Of a stretch of DNA of 64,000 nt, positions 52,441 to 62,810 are shown piece by piece (within the stretch, counting starts at the first letter, position 1; each line of letters starts with the position of its first letter). Source of the DNA: Telmatactis stephensoni (taxonomy: Eukaryota > Cnidaria > Anthozoa > Actiniaria > Isophelliidae); the NCBI GenBank assembly GCA_029948255.1, contig JALIZF010001704.1:434001-498000 (forward strand), written 5' to 3'. Under the pieces are notes generated by a model. The model saw only the letters and a list, made by a program, of their open reading frames with translations. It had not been told where the DNA came from and did no database searches. Position numbers and translations under genes: made by a program.

Positions 52441-53732
52441 GATTTTGTACTTTTTCACGGGTTAAGTGCGATCACTCTAATTGTCTGTACTCTAGTTTGG
52501 CGTTGGGCGTAGGTGGCTGAGATTCATCAATCCCGGACATTGATTGCTGAAAGAACAGAATGCAACATTTCTCAAAAAATGTATCATCTGATTTCGTCAC
52601 CCATTTTCATTGGTGGTGGTTGTATTTGCAAGCCCTTTCACAACCTTTAAAACTTTGTATGGGGACATCCAGTAACTCGAAACACAATGTTTTAACCGAA
52701 AAAAAGTCCTAAGGATTTTGTCCGACACTCGGGATTGATGTTAACGGAAAAAGGCATACTTTATTTATATAATATAATCTGCAAGTTACATCGTACACAT
52801 ATACACCTTGTATATGACGTCATAAATATTCAGTTTGCACTTGACGCCATATATTCATGACGTCTTGACTCACTTATTCGGAACGCTAGACGTAATTAGG
52901 ACCCATGCATGACACTGCACGACATTCATATTGAGGACTGATAACTGCGCCATCCTACATATTCCAAACGTTTGTGTCAACTTGAGAGGAAGAGGGAGGG
53001 GCCTTAAGGTACAGGGATATACGTAAGGTTCTTCAACAGAGGGAGGGAGGAAGAGGCTATAGCAGTTACTACAATATAATTATTGGGCTATCTTTATAAA
53101 AGTCCCAAATTAATTTGTAAATTAGTACAAAATTTTATATCATTTTTCAATTCAAAAAGTTATAATGACATTTAACGTTTTTTTTATCATTGAAGACTTG
53201 TTATATTATTATTGATAATGATTACATGAATATGATATAGTGTAAATGTGTAATTGAGTATTTTTACACAGTAATCGTAATCGTAATGTGCCGGAAATAT
53301 TCCACAATATCATTAATAAATAGCAAAAAGGCGAAAATTGAAATGTTCATTTCGTTGGTTAATTTTTGTAGCACGAAAAATACTGGACTTGTTGAATGCT
53401 ATTCCATTCCGACTTTTGAATAAAGAAAATTAGCATTATAAGAGTCATCACAAAACAGTATGATAATAAAACGTCTGTCTTATAAAATAACATTTTGTTA
53501 TAAAATAATATTTGTTTTTATAAAACAAATATTACCCATGATTCATGTAGGTCTTTAAATATTTCTTCCGTCATGCAACTCTTCAATGGCTGTTTCCCAA
53601 GATACAGTTGAGTGAATCCGGTACTAGCCTTTCAGTGCATACTATCGTGTACCGTGACAATGACGATTGCCAATAAAGCAACTTTACACACGAGTTACGA
53701 TTGTTGTTGTCTTGCCTGAGATTACTAAGGCC
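52441..53732. other. Intergenic stretch, no gene seen
   Basis: Downstream of EPHX2. AT-rich, with no recognised coding sequence. It contains short purine-rich runs near 52985 and 53040 (gagggagg). Confidence 0.5.
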
Positions 53733-53966
53733 GGGGGTGTTTACATGGCACTAGGATCATCCTAGCACTAGGATCATCCTAGCAGGCGAATCATCCTACC
53801 TGCTATACATTTACTGCATTCTGTTTACATGGAAATTTGTGTCTTCGCTTCGGGTACTAGGATCATTCTACTAAACAGAATGCAGTAAATGTATAGCAGG
53901 TAGGATAATTCGCCTGCTAGGATGATCCTAGTGCTAGGATGATCCTAGTGTCATGTAAACACCCCC
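53733..53966. mobile_element. MITE with about 95-bp near-perfect arms
   Basis: 'gggggtgtttacatggcact' pairs with 'agtgtcatgtaaacaccccc'. 'aggatcatcctag' occurs twice in each arm. 'gtatagcaggtaggat' and its mirror are near the centre. It abuts the broken IL-17 copy at 54019. Confidence 0.85.
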
Positions 53967-54018
53967 TCAATAGTACAATGCAAGACAATTATTGTGCATG
54001 GCTTTTGTTCGATTAAAT

Positions 54019-54200
54019 AGGCCTGGTGTTCTGTTGGGGTGCATATCCACAAACATGGCTGTGTACTTCTTGTAAAGACGCTTCAAGTTTTTACATCTTG
54101 GAGGTCTGGTGTTACTTGCACAAGAAGAAGAGTCACACAATGCGGTGTGGAAAATATAGAACAATAAAACAAAGAAAAAGATCTGAAATGAAAAAAGATA
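54019..54200 (-). pseudogene. IL-17-like exon-2 remnant 1
   Basis: Minus strand: an acceptor 'tttcatttcag' precedes the exon, which begins at about 54187. It runs through 'FYIFHTALCDSSSCASN', 'RPPRCKNLKRLYKKYTAMFV' and 'DMHPNRTPG', almost identical to the intact gene at 58171. Similarity ends abruptly at about 54019, before the cysteine-rich core. No core or stop in frame with family length follows, so it cannot make a normal cytokine. A MITE lies 50 bp beyond the break. Confidence 0.85.
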
Positions 54201-54325
54201 TTCATAACTATCAATTGAACAAACAGACCAATAACGTTAACTTTTCAATCATTTCATCTAGTATATCTCACTGATGCACAAGTGAAGAAAAACTTTTTCA
54301 ATTATGTTTCTGTAAAACGTTTTTA

Positions 54326-54450
54326 CCTTTTTGTAAAGACGCTTCAAGTTTTTGCATCTGTGAGGTCTGATTTTACCTGTACAAGAACAGGAGTCACACC
54401 GAATGCGTTGTGGAAAATAACGATGAAACAATGAAAAAGTTCAGAAACTA
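54326..54450 (-). pseudogene. IL-17-like exon-2 remnant 2
   Basis: Minus strand words 'tttccacaacgcatt', 'gtgtgactcctgttcttg', 'atcagacctcacagatgcaa' and 'aacttgaagcgtctttacaa' align with the signal peptide to 'RLYKK' part of the intact gene. Indels break the frame ('cattcggtgtgac'). It is older than remnant 1, which lies 130 bp away in the same orientation, suggesting tandem copies. Confidence 0.78.
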
Positions 54451-56260
54451 AAAAAAGTGCCGAAACGATGAAGTACCGTAACTATGAAGTGGAAGACAAA
54501 AAAATAATCAGAAAAACTCGACGTTGAAAAGAAACAACTTCGAAGTCACTTTAATGTGCTATCCTGTTAGCAAATCTCACGAAACACGATCGAGTGGGTA
54601 TATGCTACTTTCCCCTACTTTGCACAGTCTAGTCAGTTGTGTTTGCATGATCTATCTTGCTCTACTAACCTTCATTTGTATCATTAACAGAAGCTTCTTC
54701 ACAATCTGTCAGTAAGACTTCCAAGGTTAACACTAAACTATAATTGTTAATTAACAAAGTTCTCAATTTATATGTTTACAAAGACCTGTTTTCATAGTGC
54801 TAGTTTTCAAAAGTATTCATAAGACGCCCCCTCAAATGGTGGTTCAACTCCTCTCGACCAATAAAATTGATACCGTCAGTGGTTTGTCGAAACTGCCGAG
54901 AACATGTAATGCCGGCCGGGGAATTGCATTTTATTAATGAGCAGTACAGGAAGTCCTTACTAAAAATATACAGTTCTTCCTAGATGATCACAAACAAAGT
55001 TTTGATCTCATAATAAAGGTTTTTTTAAAGACTGTAGTTTGCGAAATGATTGAAATCAGACACCTTTTGCTGCATTCTGATTGGTCATTTCACTTACATG
55101 CAAAATACGAGACATACACTGTGCATGCGCAGGTCTGCTGACACGACGTCATTTCTGAAGAATGCGGCTATTTAATCATTTCCGGGTAGACCTAGATTGC
55201 GCATATATACATATTGTTTTAAAGTTGGCGAACAAAAAATAAATGAAACGCAAGGTAGATGCAATTTCTAAAAACGTGAATCATTTCATTGAGTAAATAA
55301 AGTCGTCATACACGTGATTTTTAGACATTTTCATTCGCTTCAGTGCCTAAGAAACAGTCTCTGTGAGGTCAAGTTGGTAAAGATAATTTCGAAGTGAATG
55401 TATGAAAACTCGGTCCAATCTCGACATGATGGCAATATTAAATTTAGCATTAATTCCCCAATACTATTTAGTAACATGAGACTCATGAGACTTATGAGAC
55501 TCATCAGTTAAGTGGTATTAATTGTGGAACTTGGCTTTCCGTATCATGAGCAAACATCGGCGTTACTTCTACCTTTGTTAAACACCTGTTTTCATGTTGC
55601 CTAGCAATACATCTTATAGTAAGACTTTGCTCGGCAATTATTTCAAAAATAAAATATTTCTGCGAGATAAATTGGGATAGTGCTTTAACTCACCCGTAAC
55701 CATTAAATTCATCTATTAGTAAAGTAAGTACACAACAGAATATCCCAGATCTTCAGAAAAAAACTAAGAAAGAAACTTTATTTGCACTCTGGTATTTCCG
55801 CAAAGTATTTGTAGATGAGCCGGCACTGCTATACTTACGGATAGCTAGAAAACACTGCTCATTTGGGTAAAGTAGCTGTGGTCAGTCGATTATGCTGTAC
55901 TGAAATTAATAAAAAAGATCTGTTCAGTTATACGTTCAACTGAATGAAAAAGTTTAGGAAGTGCAAATGAAGAGTTCATGTATTCAAAAAACGAAGCCAT
56001 TAAATATCAATGTGCCGAGCGTCACTGTGAAGTACCGGCACAAATTGATCATCATACAATATAGCCCTATGGCTTTCACAGGATCCATATATATTTCATG
56101 CAAGAAAGTTCTCAAAGTAGGGCTGAAACATACATCAAGTAAATACGACACAAATCTTAATCATGGGGTAAGATAAGAAATTATCTAATAAGTGGTATTT
56201 ATTTACTAATTTTCAAACAATTCATTTATCAAGTATTCATTAACAATTGTTGATATCAAT

Positions 56261-56414
56261 TAGAGTGCTTAAAATATATCCGTGAAAAGGTTAGCGAACT
56301 AAATTGTACTAAATAGCGCAAAATCCTTTGTTTTCTATTGTTTAATTAGTACAAATTAGTACAATTTCTTACAAAGTTTTTCACGGATAACTCGGATATG
56401 TTGCAAGCACTCTA
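56261..56414. mobile_element. TA-GAGT hairpin element, i
   Basis: 'tagagtgcttaaaatatatc' pairs with 'gatatgttgcaagcactcta', 'cgtgaaaa' with 'ttttcacg'. The core 'ttgttttctattgtttaatt' is the reverse complement of that in element h. Confidence 0.75.
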
Positions 56415-56477
56415 ATGATATTAAAGGAGTTCTCTTAACTTGACGGATGTTTTATATATTCCATTGTCTGAACTGTT

Positions 56478-56530
56478 ATAATTAGAATTATATTAGAATT
56501 AGAATTAGAATTAATTAGAATTAGAATTAG
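56478..56530 (+). repeat. (ATTAGA)n-like repeat
   Basis: Tandem 'attaga' hexamers with variants. Confidence 0.8.
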
Positions 56531-57907
56531 TTGTAAATTGGCCTGAAAAGCCCTATAGGGAGACCAATAAAGTTGTATGTATGTATGTATGTACTGTGCA
56601 TGTATCTGTTCTAAAACCGCTGCAAGCATACACTGGCCTATTTAATTGCTAATTAGTGTGTTAAATGAAAGTTTCCTTATGAAACACTGGATGTTTAACA
56701 TGGAGTTCTAAAAGAACTTACAACTCATCATGGCCCAGTGAACAAGGGGGAACCCCACGAGTTTGCAATGACGTAATGTGCAGAAAGTTCCTCAATCTCG
56801 CAATTTTATAAAGCCATACTATTTTGAATGCAATTAGTAAGCCATCTGCGAGATAAGCTGATAAATCATATGACTGTGTAATTTTTTCATCAGGAAGTCT
56901 TTTTATTAATTGTTATTATTATTTTGTATTTCATGAATATCAGTGCATGGATGTGTGACAATGCGTTATGACGTACATTTGCGTCAAACACCGGGGATGT
57001 CATCCGCTTATACTAGTGGTGCAATATTCTACTTGATTTAGAATTAGGAATGTTTGCAGAAACATGTTAATTTGTTAACTCTCACCAAAATGATTGACTT
57101 GTTTTTCAGTGGTAAAAATGATCGAAAAGCCCCACTGATGCATCTATATTAATTCTATTTGTAATCAACTTGTTCAGCTAGAATTTATTGCATCGATCAG
57201 CTGTTGGCGTTCTGATTGAGGTCTTTATCACTGATGTGTAATATCCTTTTATCATATAATTATTTATAAAATACCTATATTTCTTAAGTTCGAAAACTTG
57301 TTCTTTTCACTAGTGAAAAGATCGTTACCATGGTTAATTGAGCGCATTTACTCTAAAGATAGTTTGTTGTCTCTTGATTTGATAATTAAATTTGAGACAA
57401 GAATTACAAAAGATTTAGATCAGTTTCAAATCCTTCTCTTCCATAATGATTTCTAAGAGAAATGCATGGATAAATTGAAGTGTGAAGGCGGTTTACAACT
57501 TCGACTAAACTTCAATTTCAAAAGCTGAAATTTTAAATTTCGTTAAACATTGACAAGCGCGTACGTACTAAAGAGGTGTCCGTCGGCTATCGTTACAGCG
57601 AAATGATTTGGACAATCCACCTGACCAGTGATCATTTTATTAGTCGTACCAGAGCGCGCGCGCCAGTTACTATATTTCCTGTTTATGGTGCAACAGAAAT
57701 TCCCCCAACAAAATTAGTAATAAGTACTGAATTATATCGACTTATAAACAAGCGAACCATTCCAACAAGATCGTCGCACTTCATTGCTATTGGTTAACAA
57801 TTGTAAGGCCACCAAGTAATATCGTTAGTCTTGCGAAACCTTAAATTAAGTAATGTTTCCTGGGTGAGATTATGTTAGAAAATAGCGCATGGCCGTACTC
57901 TAAAAAG

Positions 57908-57915
57908 TATAAAAG
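57908..57915 (+). promoter_or_regulatory. TATA box of the IL-17-like gene
   Basis: TATAAAAG about 107 bp before the ATG at 58015. A transcription start about 30 bp downstream, near 57940, would give a short 5' UTR. Confidence 0.65.
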
Positions 57916-58014
57916 GGATCGAGAGCTGATCGTGTAGGTCAGTAGATTTCGTCAGGATATCATCAAAGATAACCGACAGCAAAAGAAGGAAGAAAACTCT
58001 TCAAAAGAAATGCC

Positions 58015-58629
58015 ATGTTGAAGGTAAAAAGCAACTGTTACGGAAACTTATTGCTGAAAACGCGCGTTTTTTCTTTACTTGTGAGAAAAACTAAATAAAG
58101 TTAACGTTGTTTTTGGTTCATTTTGTTAGTTTGTTCAGCTATTGATAGTTGTGAATTTTCTCTATTTCAGATCTTTTTCTTTGTTTTATTGTTCTATATT
58201 TTCCACACCGCATTGTGTGACTCTTCTTCTTGTGCAAGTAGCATCAGACCTCCAAGATGCAAAAACTTGAAGCGTCTTTACAAGAAGTACACAGCCATGT
58301 TTGTGGATATGAACCCCAACAGAATACCAGGCCAATTTCAACCACCTCGTCTACGACTTCATTCCAGGACAAAGAGAGATATCACCCACAAGCAAAAATC
58401 CAAAGTCGTGCAAGGAGGTCCATGTCCCTGGGTTTGGGTCGAAGATTACAACGCCGAGCGCTTTCCATCAGCAATCGTACGAGCAGAATGTACAAAGTGC
58501 TCCATGTTGTGTGAAGTTGTTTATTACACTCACCAAGTTTTTCTTCAAAAGTGTGACCACGTTACTGGACATGTTGTTTGGAATCGAAGTTCGTTCCGTT
58601 CACCAATAGCATACCAGTACAATCCGTAA
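58015..58629 (+). CDS. IL-17-family cytokine, secreted
   Basis: Two exons: 58015-58023 (MLK, donor 'aag|gtaaaa') and 58171-58629 (acceptor 'ctctatttcag'), giving 155 residues. The spliced start 'MLKIFFFVLLFYIFHTALC' is a clear signal peptide, which supports the tiny first exon. 'RTKRD' is a possible dibasic processing site. The core 'CPWVWVEDYNAERFPSAIV' then 'RAECTKCSMLC' is the IL-17 signature (CP..v..D...R.P..i..A.C.C). 'CDHVTGHVVW' supplies a later cysteine. Members are disulphide-bonded cystine-knot-like dimers acting on IL-17 receptors. An unspliced start in exon 2's frame at 58123 is less likely. Two broken copies lie 4 kb upstream on the other strand. Confidence 0.85.
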
Positions 58630-58783
58630 TCATAAACACTATCTTTGGAACAAGACCTTCCTATTTTTGGTTACAGCCTGTAACATCATAGTCATAGAAT
58701 GTAACGCGTGTCAAATATTTTTTTGGGTTTTCAAAACCCCTAAACTTAAATTTAGTATTAAATGAAAATGATGATTTTTAATT

Positions 58784-58789
58784 AATAAA
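58784..58789 (+). terminator. PolyA signal of the IL-17-like gene
   Basis: AATAAA lies 155 bp after the stop codon. Confidence 0.6.
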
Positions 58790-59261
58790 TACATTCAGCA
58801 ATATTAAATACCTCTATTTACAGATTCTTAATCTAAGTATAGTATATAGCCGCGGTAGTGATATGTGGTGCCAGTGTAAGCCACGTACTTCATTCGGATC
58901 AATCCAGGTTTTTGGAGAACGTACTGGCTTACATCTTGAAAGCTAGCGCTGTGTAAATTCGGTGCTATCGTATATCGGCGTTGCGTGTTAATCGCGGTTA
59001 CGTTTACTTCATCTCTATTCGCGTTGCTGAGGTGCAACTGATGTATGTTCCCATCAGCCCCACGACAAAGTAATTCTTCGCTCTTTGAGTTGTTATTACT
59101 TTAAATCTTTTTAACTCGACAATCTATCTGAGATTTGTTCTTTTTGCTGTTATTTTGATTTGTGGCCCGTCAAAGTGTGATAGCTTTGCTTTCAAGCCAG
59201 GCTAACGTCAAGATTTAAGTGCGCACGCAACTTCGAGAAAAAGGCTATTGGTGCGGTAAGT

Positions 59262-59356
59262 ACTTCATGGCTGAATGTTCCTATAATCGTCTTCCTAATA
59301 TTTACCCTAAACCTAACCCTAAGAGCGACAATGTGGACATTCAGCCATGAAGTGTA
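59262..59356. repeat. Small inverted repeat
   Basis: 'tacttcatggctgaatgttc' pairs with 'gacattcagccatgaagtgt'. The centre contains 'aaacctaaccctaag'. It touches the next element at 59357. Confidence 0.6.
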
Positions 59357-59607
59357 TACACCTATTTCAAAAAAGGTTGTCACCGCTAAGAGCGATAGGC
59401 GATAGGTAATAGGTCATTCCAAGACCGCAAAGCACTATTGATTTCTAATTGATTTACATATGAATAGGCAAATATTTGATGGAAGAGTGTAAAGAAAGAT
59501 TTAGGATGGCTTAATTAAGAAACCAATAGTGCTTTGCGGTCTTGGAATGACCTATTACCTATCGCCTATCGCTCTTAGCGGTGACAACCTTTTTTGAAAT
59601 AGGTGTA
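59357..59607. mobile_element. MITE family B, copy 3
   Basis: 'tacacctatttcaaaaaagg' and 'ccttttttgaaataggtgta' are the ends, TA-flanked. The arms are about 90 bp, including 'aagagcgataggcgataggt' and 'acctattacctatcgcctat'. Confidence 0.85.
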
Positions 59608-59675
59608 TACCATTGGTGCGCTGTCTTACTTTGTTTTCGTTTACTTGCGGTACGTATCGAACAAATATTTGTGTG

Positions 59676-60293
59676 GATGGGCACAGGTAGTCCAAGCTAA
59701 AATAATATATAAGACGGAATGTATGGAGAAGATGAATTTTACTCAATAGAAATATCAAAATGACAAATACAGTCGTGAAACTTAGTCTGAATGTTTAAAT
59801 AAACTTCCTCTTTCACCCTGTGTTATTGAATTTTCGATTTAGTCAAATTTTTTATTTTTTCCATCTTTACTAATATTAGTAAAGAGGACAAAAAAAATAA
59901 ATCGGCTAAATAAAAACTTTTCATAACACAGGGTGAGAGAGAGAGAGTCTATTTAAACATTCACACTCAAGACTGTATTTGTCATTTTGATATTTTTATT
60001 CATGTACTTCGTCTTCCCCCATCCTCGTTCCCAGGCCCTTCTTAGCTTTCCAACGGAAAAATCGAAGGCCCTGGTAATATGAAAATCAAGCTCAAATGTG
60101 ATTGGTTTGTAGAATGTAACCGGAAGTAAGAAACTTTAGAGCATGCACACTTTTGATGACCCAGAATCTGGGACATCCGGTTTTCATATTACCAGGGCCT
60201 TCGATTTTTTTGGAGAAGGGCCTGGGAACGAGGATGCGTCTTCCCCATACATTCTCTTATAAATTAGTTTAGCTTGGGCTACCTGTAGGATGG
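59676..60293. mobile_element. Foldback element interrupted by a second MITE
   Basis: The left arm 'caggtagtccaagctaaa', 'aatgtatggagaagatgaa', 'aaatatcaaaatgacaaata' is mirrored by 'tatttgtcattttgatattt' and, beyond the insert at 60020-60236, by 'ccccatacattctcttata' and 'tagcttgggctacctg'. Removing the insert restores one continuous arm. Confidence 0.75.
60020..60236. mobile_element. Nested MITE with 10-bp TSD
   Basis: Ends 'catcctcgttcccaggccct' and 'agggcctgggaacgaggatg' are exact complements, flanked by 'cgtcttcccc' on both sides (60010-60019, 60237-60246). 'gaaggccctggtaatatgaa' is mirrored inside. A 9-10-bp duplication suggests a Mutator-like source (inference). Confidence 0.85.
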
Positions 60294-60310
60294 GTAACGA
60301 AAGGCGAATA

Positions 60311-60743
60311 CCCCGGGGGGGGGGGGGGGGGTACTCCCATATATTTACTATACGGGGATGATCCGCTGAACAGTGTATGGTTTTTCGAGTTCCCTGTCAT
60401 AAACAGGGTATCCTTTTTGCAATTTTTTGAGCTTCTTGTCATTGTCAGGGTAGCAGCTTTCTCATCAACCTTAATCGTTTAATAGCTAGCCACAACGGCA
60501 ACGATCACTCTAGAAGCCTTATCTATCGTTGTTCGATCACGATCTCAACAAACTCGTTAAGAAACTCATCTACATTACAAACAAATAAGTACATTGCATT
60601 CTGCAATTACTATGCTTTGTCATAAACAGGGTATGGTATTTTGAGTCTTTCTGTCATAAACAGGGTAACCGTTTTAGGATCCCAGCGGAACATCCCCACC
60701 CAAATCCTGGTCAAGTACCCCCCCCCCCCCCCCCCCCCCTGGG
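60311..60743. mobile_element. Poly-G/poly-C-ended element with CATAAACAGGGTA motifs
   Basis: About 18 G at the left and 22 C at the right form the ends. 'tcataaacagggta' occurs near 60401, 60622 and 60652, plus a variant 'attgtcagggta'. 'ggcgaatac' flanks both sides (60303-60311 and 60743-60751), a likely 8-9-bp duplication. The layout parallels the CCTAAAAGGTAC elements although the sequence differs. Confidence 0.75.
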
Positions 60744-60989
60744 GCGAATACTCTTGTCAGGATTGAATTAATGATATAGTGGCTTGTTATAAAAACATAA
60801 AAATACTTATATATTCACCGATCATGCACCAGTCACCGATAAAGTAGCTAAAGAGATCGAAAAAAGCAAACACGAGGCAATCCCGATTCTTGAGATATGA
60901 AAATAGACATTAAAATGCCTATTGTTAGGAGCTCGTTTAACTACATGTTGATCGTGAAATTCTTCGTTCGTTCGTTCCTCGATCTTTCC

Positions 60990-61045
60990 TTCCTTCCTCT
61001 CTTCCTTCCTTCCTTCCTTCCTTCCTTCCTTTCTTTCTTTCGCAT
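60990..61045 (+). repeat. (CTTC)n microsatellite
   Basis: Repeats of cttc/ttcc, about 12 units, then ctttctttc. Confidence 0.92.
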
Positions 61046-61736
61046 CTTTTTCCTCATTATTGCTTTCTTTCCTTCTTTTCTATTCATTTTCTGGCTTCTC
61101 ATTACTTAATATGTTTTTTTCCGAATCTTGCACCATGCAGTTTTCAATCAAATATTTTCACTTTTATGACGTACAGTTACAATCAGTTTTGGGTCGTGCC
61201 TACACATATGCTTGCAGACTTTAAATTAAACGCCCGTGTAAAGTTTGTAAAGAGTCTCATTGCCGTCAACGACCAGCTGTGGAAGACATTGACATAAAAG
61301 TTTGGCGACGCATTTTGCGAGCGCAGACCGAAAGACGATTATAGGAAAAGTAGCACATTGACGTCGATATTACGTCAAATTTGATGACATCAGAAACAAT
61401 TACGCATTAACGTTGGTAACAAAACCCAAACTAGAATAGACATTAACAACTGACTGGAAAAACAACTTTGGCCCGTGCCCACGGTATGCTTTTATCACGC
61501 GTCCTAGCTTTGGCCAACATGCATGTAGTGCACACGATATATCAAAGGTATTTTACCATAATAGCGTATTTATTTATTTTACCATCTTTTCTACAACTCC
61601 TTTCTCATTCTACGGTTATATTACTCCTTTCGCTTGATCCCCTTGGTCTTACACATAGTACCAGGGGGATCTAGATAAAGGATGGCTGTTTTTCTTGAGG
61701 TTAGATATAACCCCATCACACTGTTGGGCGGTCCAA

Positions 61737-61834
61737 TAGAGTGATTTTATTTAACCCGTTTTCTATTGTTCATTATCTTCTAGTACTCAGTAGTTAGTCA
61801 ACTTTCTTTCATGGATTAAATAAAATCACTCTAC
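61737..61834. mobile_element. TA-GAGT hairpin element, j
   Basis: 'tagagtgattttatttaacc' pairs with 'ggattaaataaaatcactct'. The short core includes 'ttttctattgttcattatc'. Confidence 0.68.
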
Positions 61835-61881
61835 GAACTGCATGTCACTCGTTAAACCAATCACATATATACTAGTGGAAT

Positions 61882-62028
61882 TTAGAGTACAAACACTAAA
61901 AGTGTGCAACATAAATAGTACTAAATAGTGCTAAATTATGCAAATTCTTTTGTTTTCTATTGTTTAATTAGTACTATTTAGTACTAAATAGCACAAAGTA
62001 TTGCACACTTTTAGTATTTGTACTCTAT
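61882..62028. mobile_element. TA-GAGT hairpin element, k
   Basis: 'tagagtacaaacactaaaag' pairs with 'cttttagtatttgtactcta', followed by 'tgtgcaa'/'ttgcaca'. The core is 'ttgttttctattgtttaatt', as in element i. It is 50 bp from element j. Confidence 0.75.
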
Positions 62029-62532
62029 CTCATATAGTTAGGAAAGTTTGTAAACCAGTGTTACAACTTCAACTACCACTTTTTATGGGTAATACTGTAT
62101 TAATTTTTAATATGTACATTCATAAATATTCTAGATTAGCACTTTTGCTACACCTTACAATGCTGACCACAAAGTACAGCTACACACATCAGGATTTTTC
62201 TAAAATCCTAGATGACACTTATTAAGTTGAAACTTTTCTATTGTCACAGAAAGTATATCAGGTACACCTTATTCCAAAAAGCTGGCTGCTTGTGTTAAGA
62301 GTAAACATGAAAGTGAGGTATCGAGGGCTAAGACTTGTGGATACATCTATAGGAAAGCATAAGGCAAGCATTAAGGACTGCTCATTTTGTGTCCAAAACT
62401 GTATTTTCTATTTTCCCTGCATGAAAATAACGTTTGCCTTTCAATGTTTTAAGTTTCTTGCCACTCTACAGATTCTTGGCGTGGTCATCATTTTGGAATA
62501 AGTTGTATAACTAATATCAGTAGTGTACATAC

Positions 62533-62677
62533 TAGTTATACAATGGTTTCTAGTGGAATATCCTAAGTGTCATTGCCTTTTCTGTTGTACAAACGAGCCT
62601 TTAGTCCCTTTGACAAAGAAAATACAAGTGACAAGTGGGATATCCACAGTATGCCAAGAAAAACCATTGTATAACTA
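62533..62677. mobile_element. Inverted-repeat element
   Basis: 'tagttatacaatggttt' and 'aaaccattgtataacta' are the ends. It abuts the next element with no spacer. Confidence 0.6.
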
Positions 62678-62679
62678 TT

Positions 62680-62810
62680 TTATCCCACACCATAGAAAAT
62701 ACAGCCAATTACTGCAATGTACCATGGGAAGAGACAATTATTGAATACTGCCAAATATACAACAGCTTTGCCTGACTTCTAATTGGCTGTATTTCTATCG
62801 TGTGGGATAA
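62680..62810. mobile_element. Inverted-repeat element
   Basis: 'ttatcccacaccatagaaaa' pairs with 'tatcgtgtgggataa', and 'tacagccaatta' with 'taattggctgta'. Confidence 0.65.

Larger units (their letters stand above)
54451..57900. other. Intergenic stretch between IL-17 remnants and the intact gene
   Basis: No coding region is recognised. It holds the hairpin element at 56261-56414 and an 'attagaatta' simple repeat near 56478-56530. The rest is AT-rich without recognisable signals. Confidence 0.5.

Noticed and set aside
52240..52490. Twelfth TA-GAGT hairpin element around the 52273 MITE
   Set aside because: The right part 'gggttaagtgcgatcactct' resembles an arm, but no matching left arm was found.
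53967..54164. Second functional IL-17 gene on the minus strand
   Set aside because: The frame lacks the cysteine core and ends in unrelated sequence, so it is treated as a pseudogene.
62001..62744. Several ORFs of 73-86 codons
   Set aside because: Unrecognised, AT-driven composition, partly covering hairpin elements, with no splice or promoter context.
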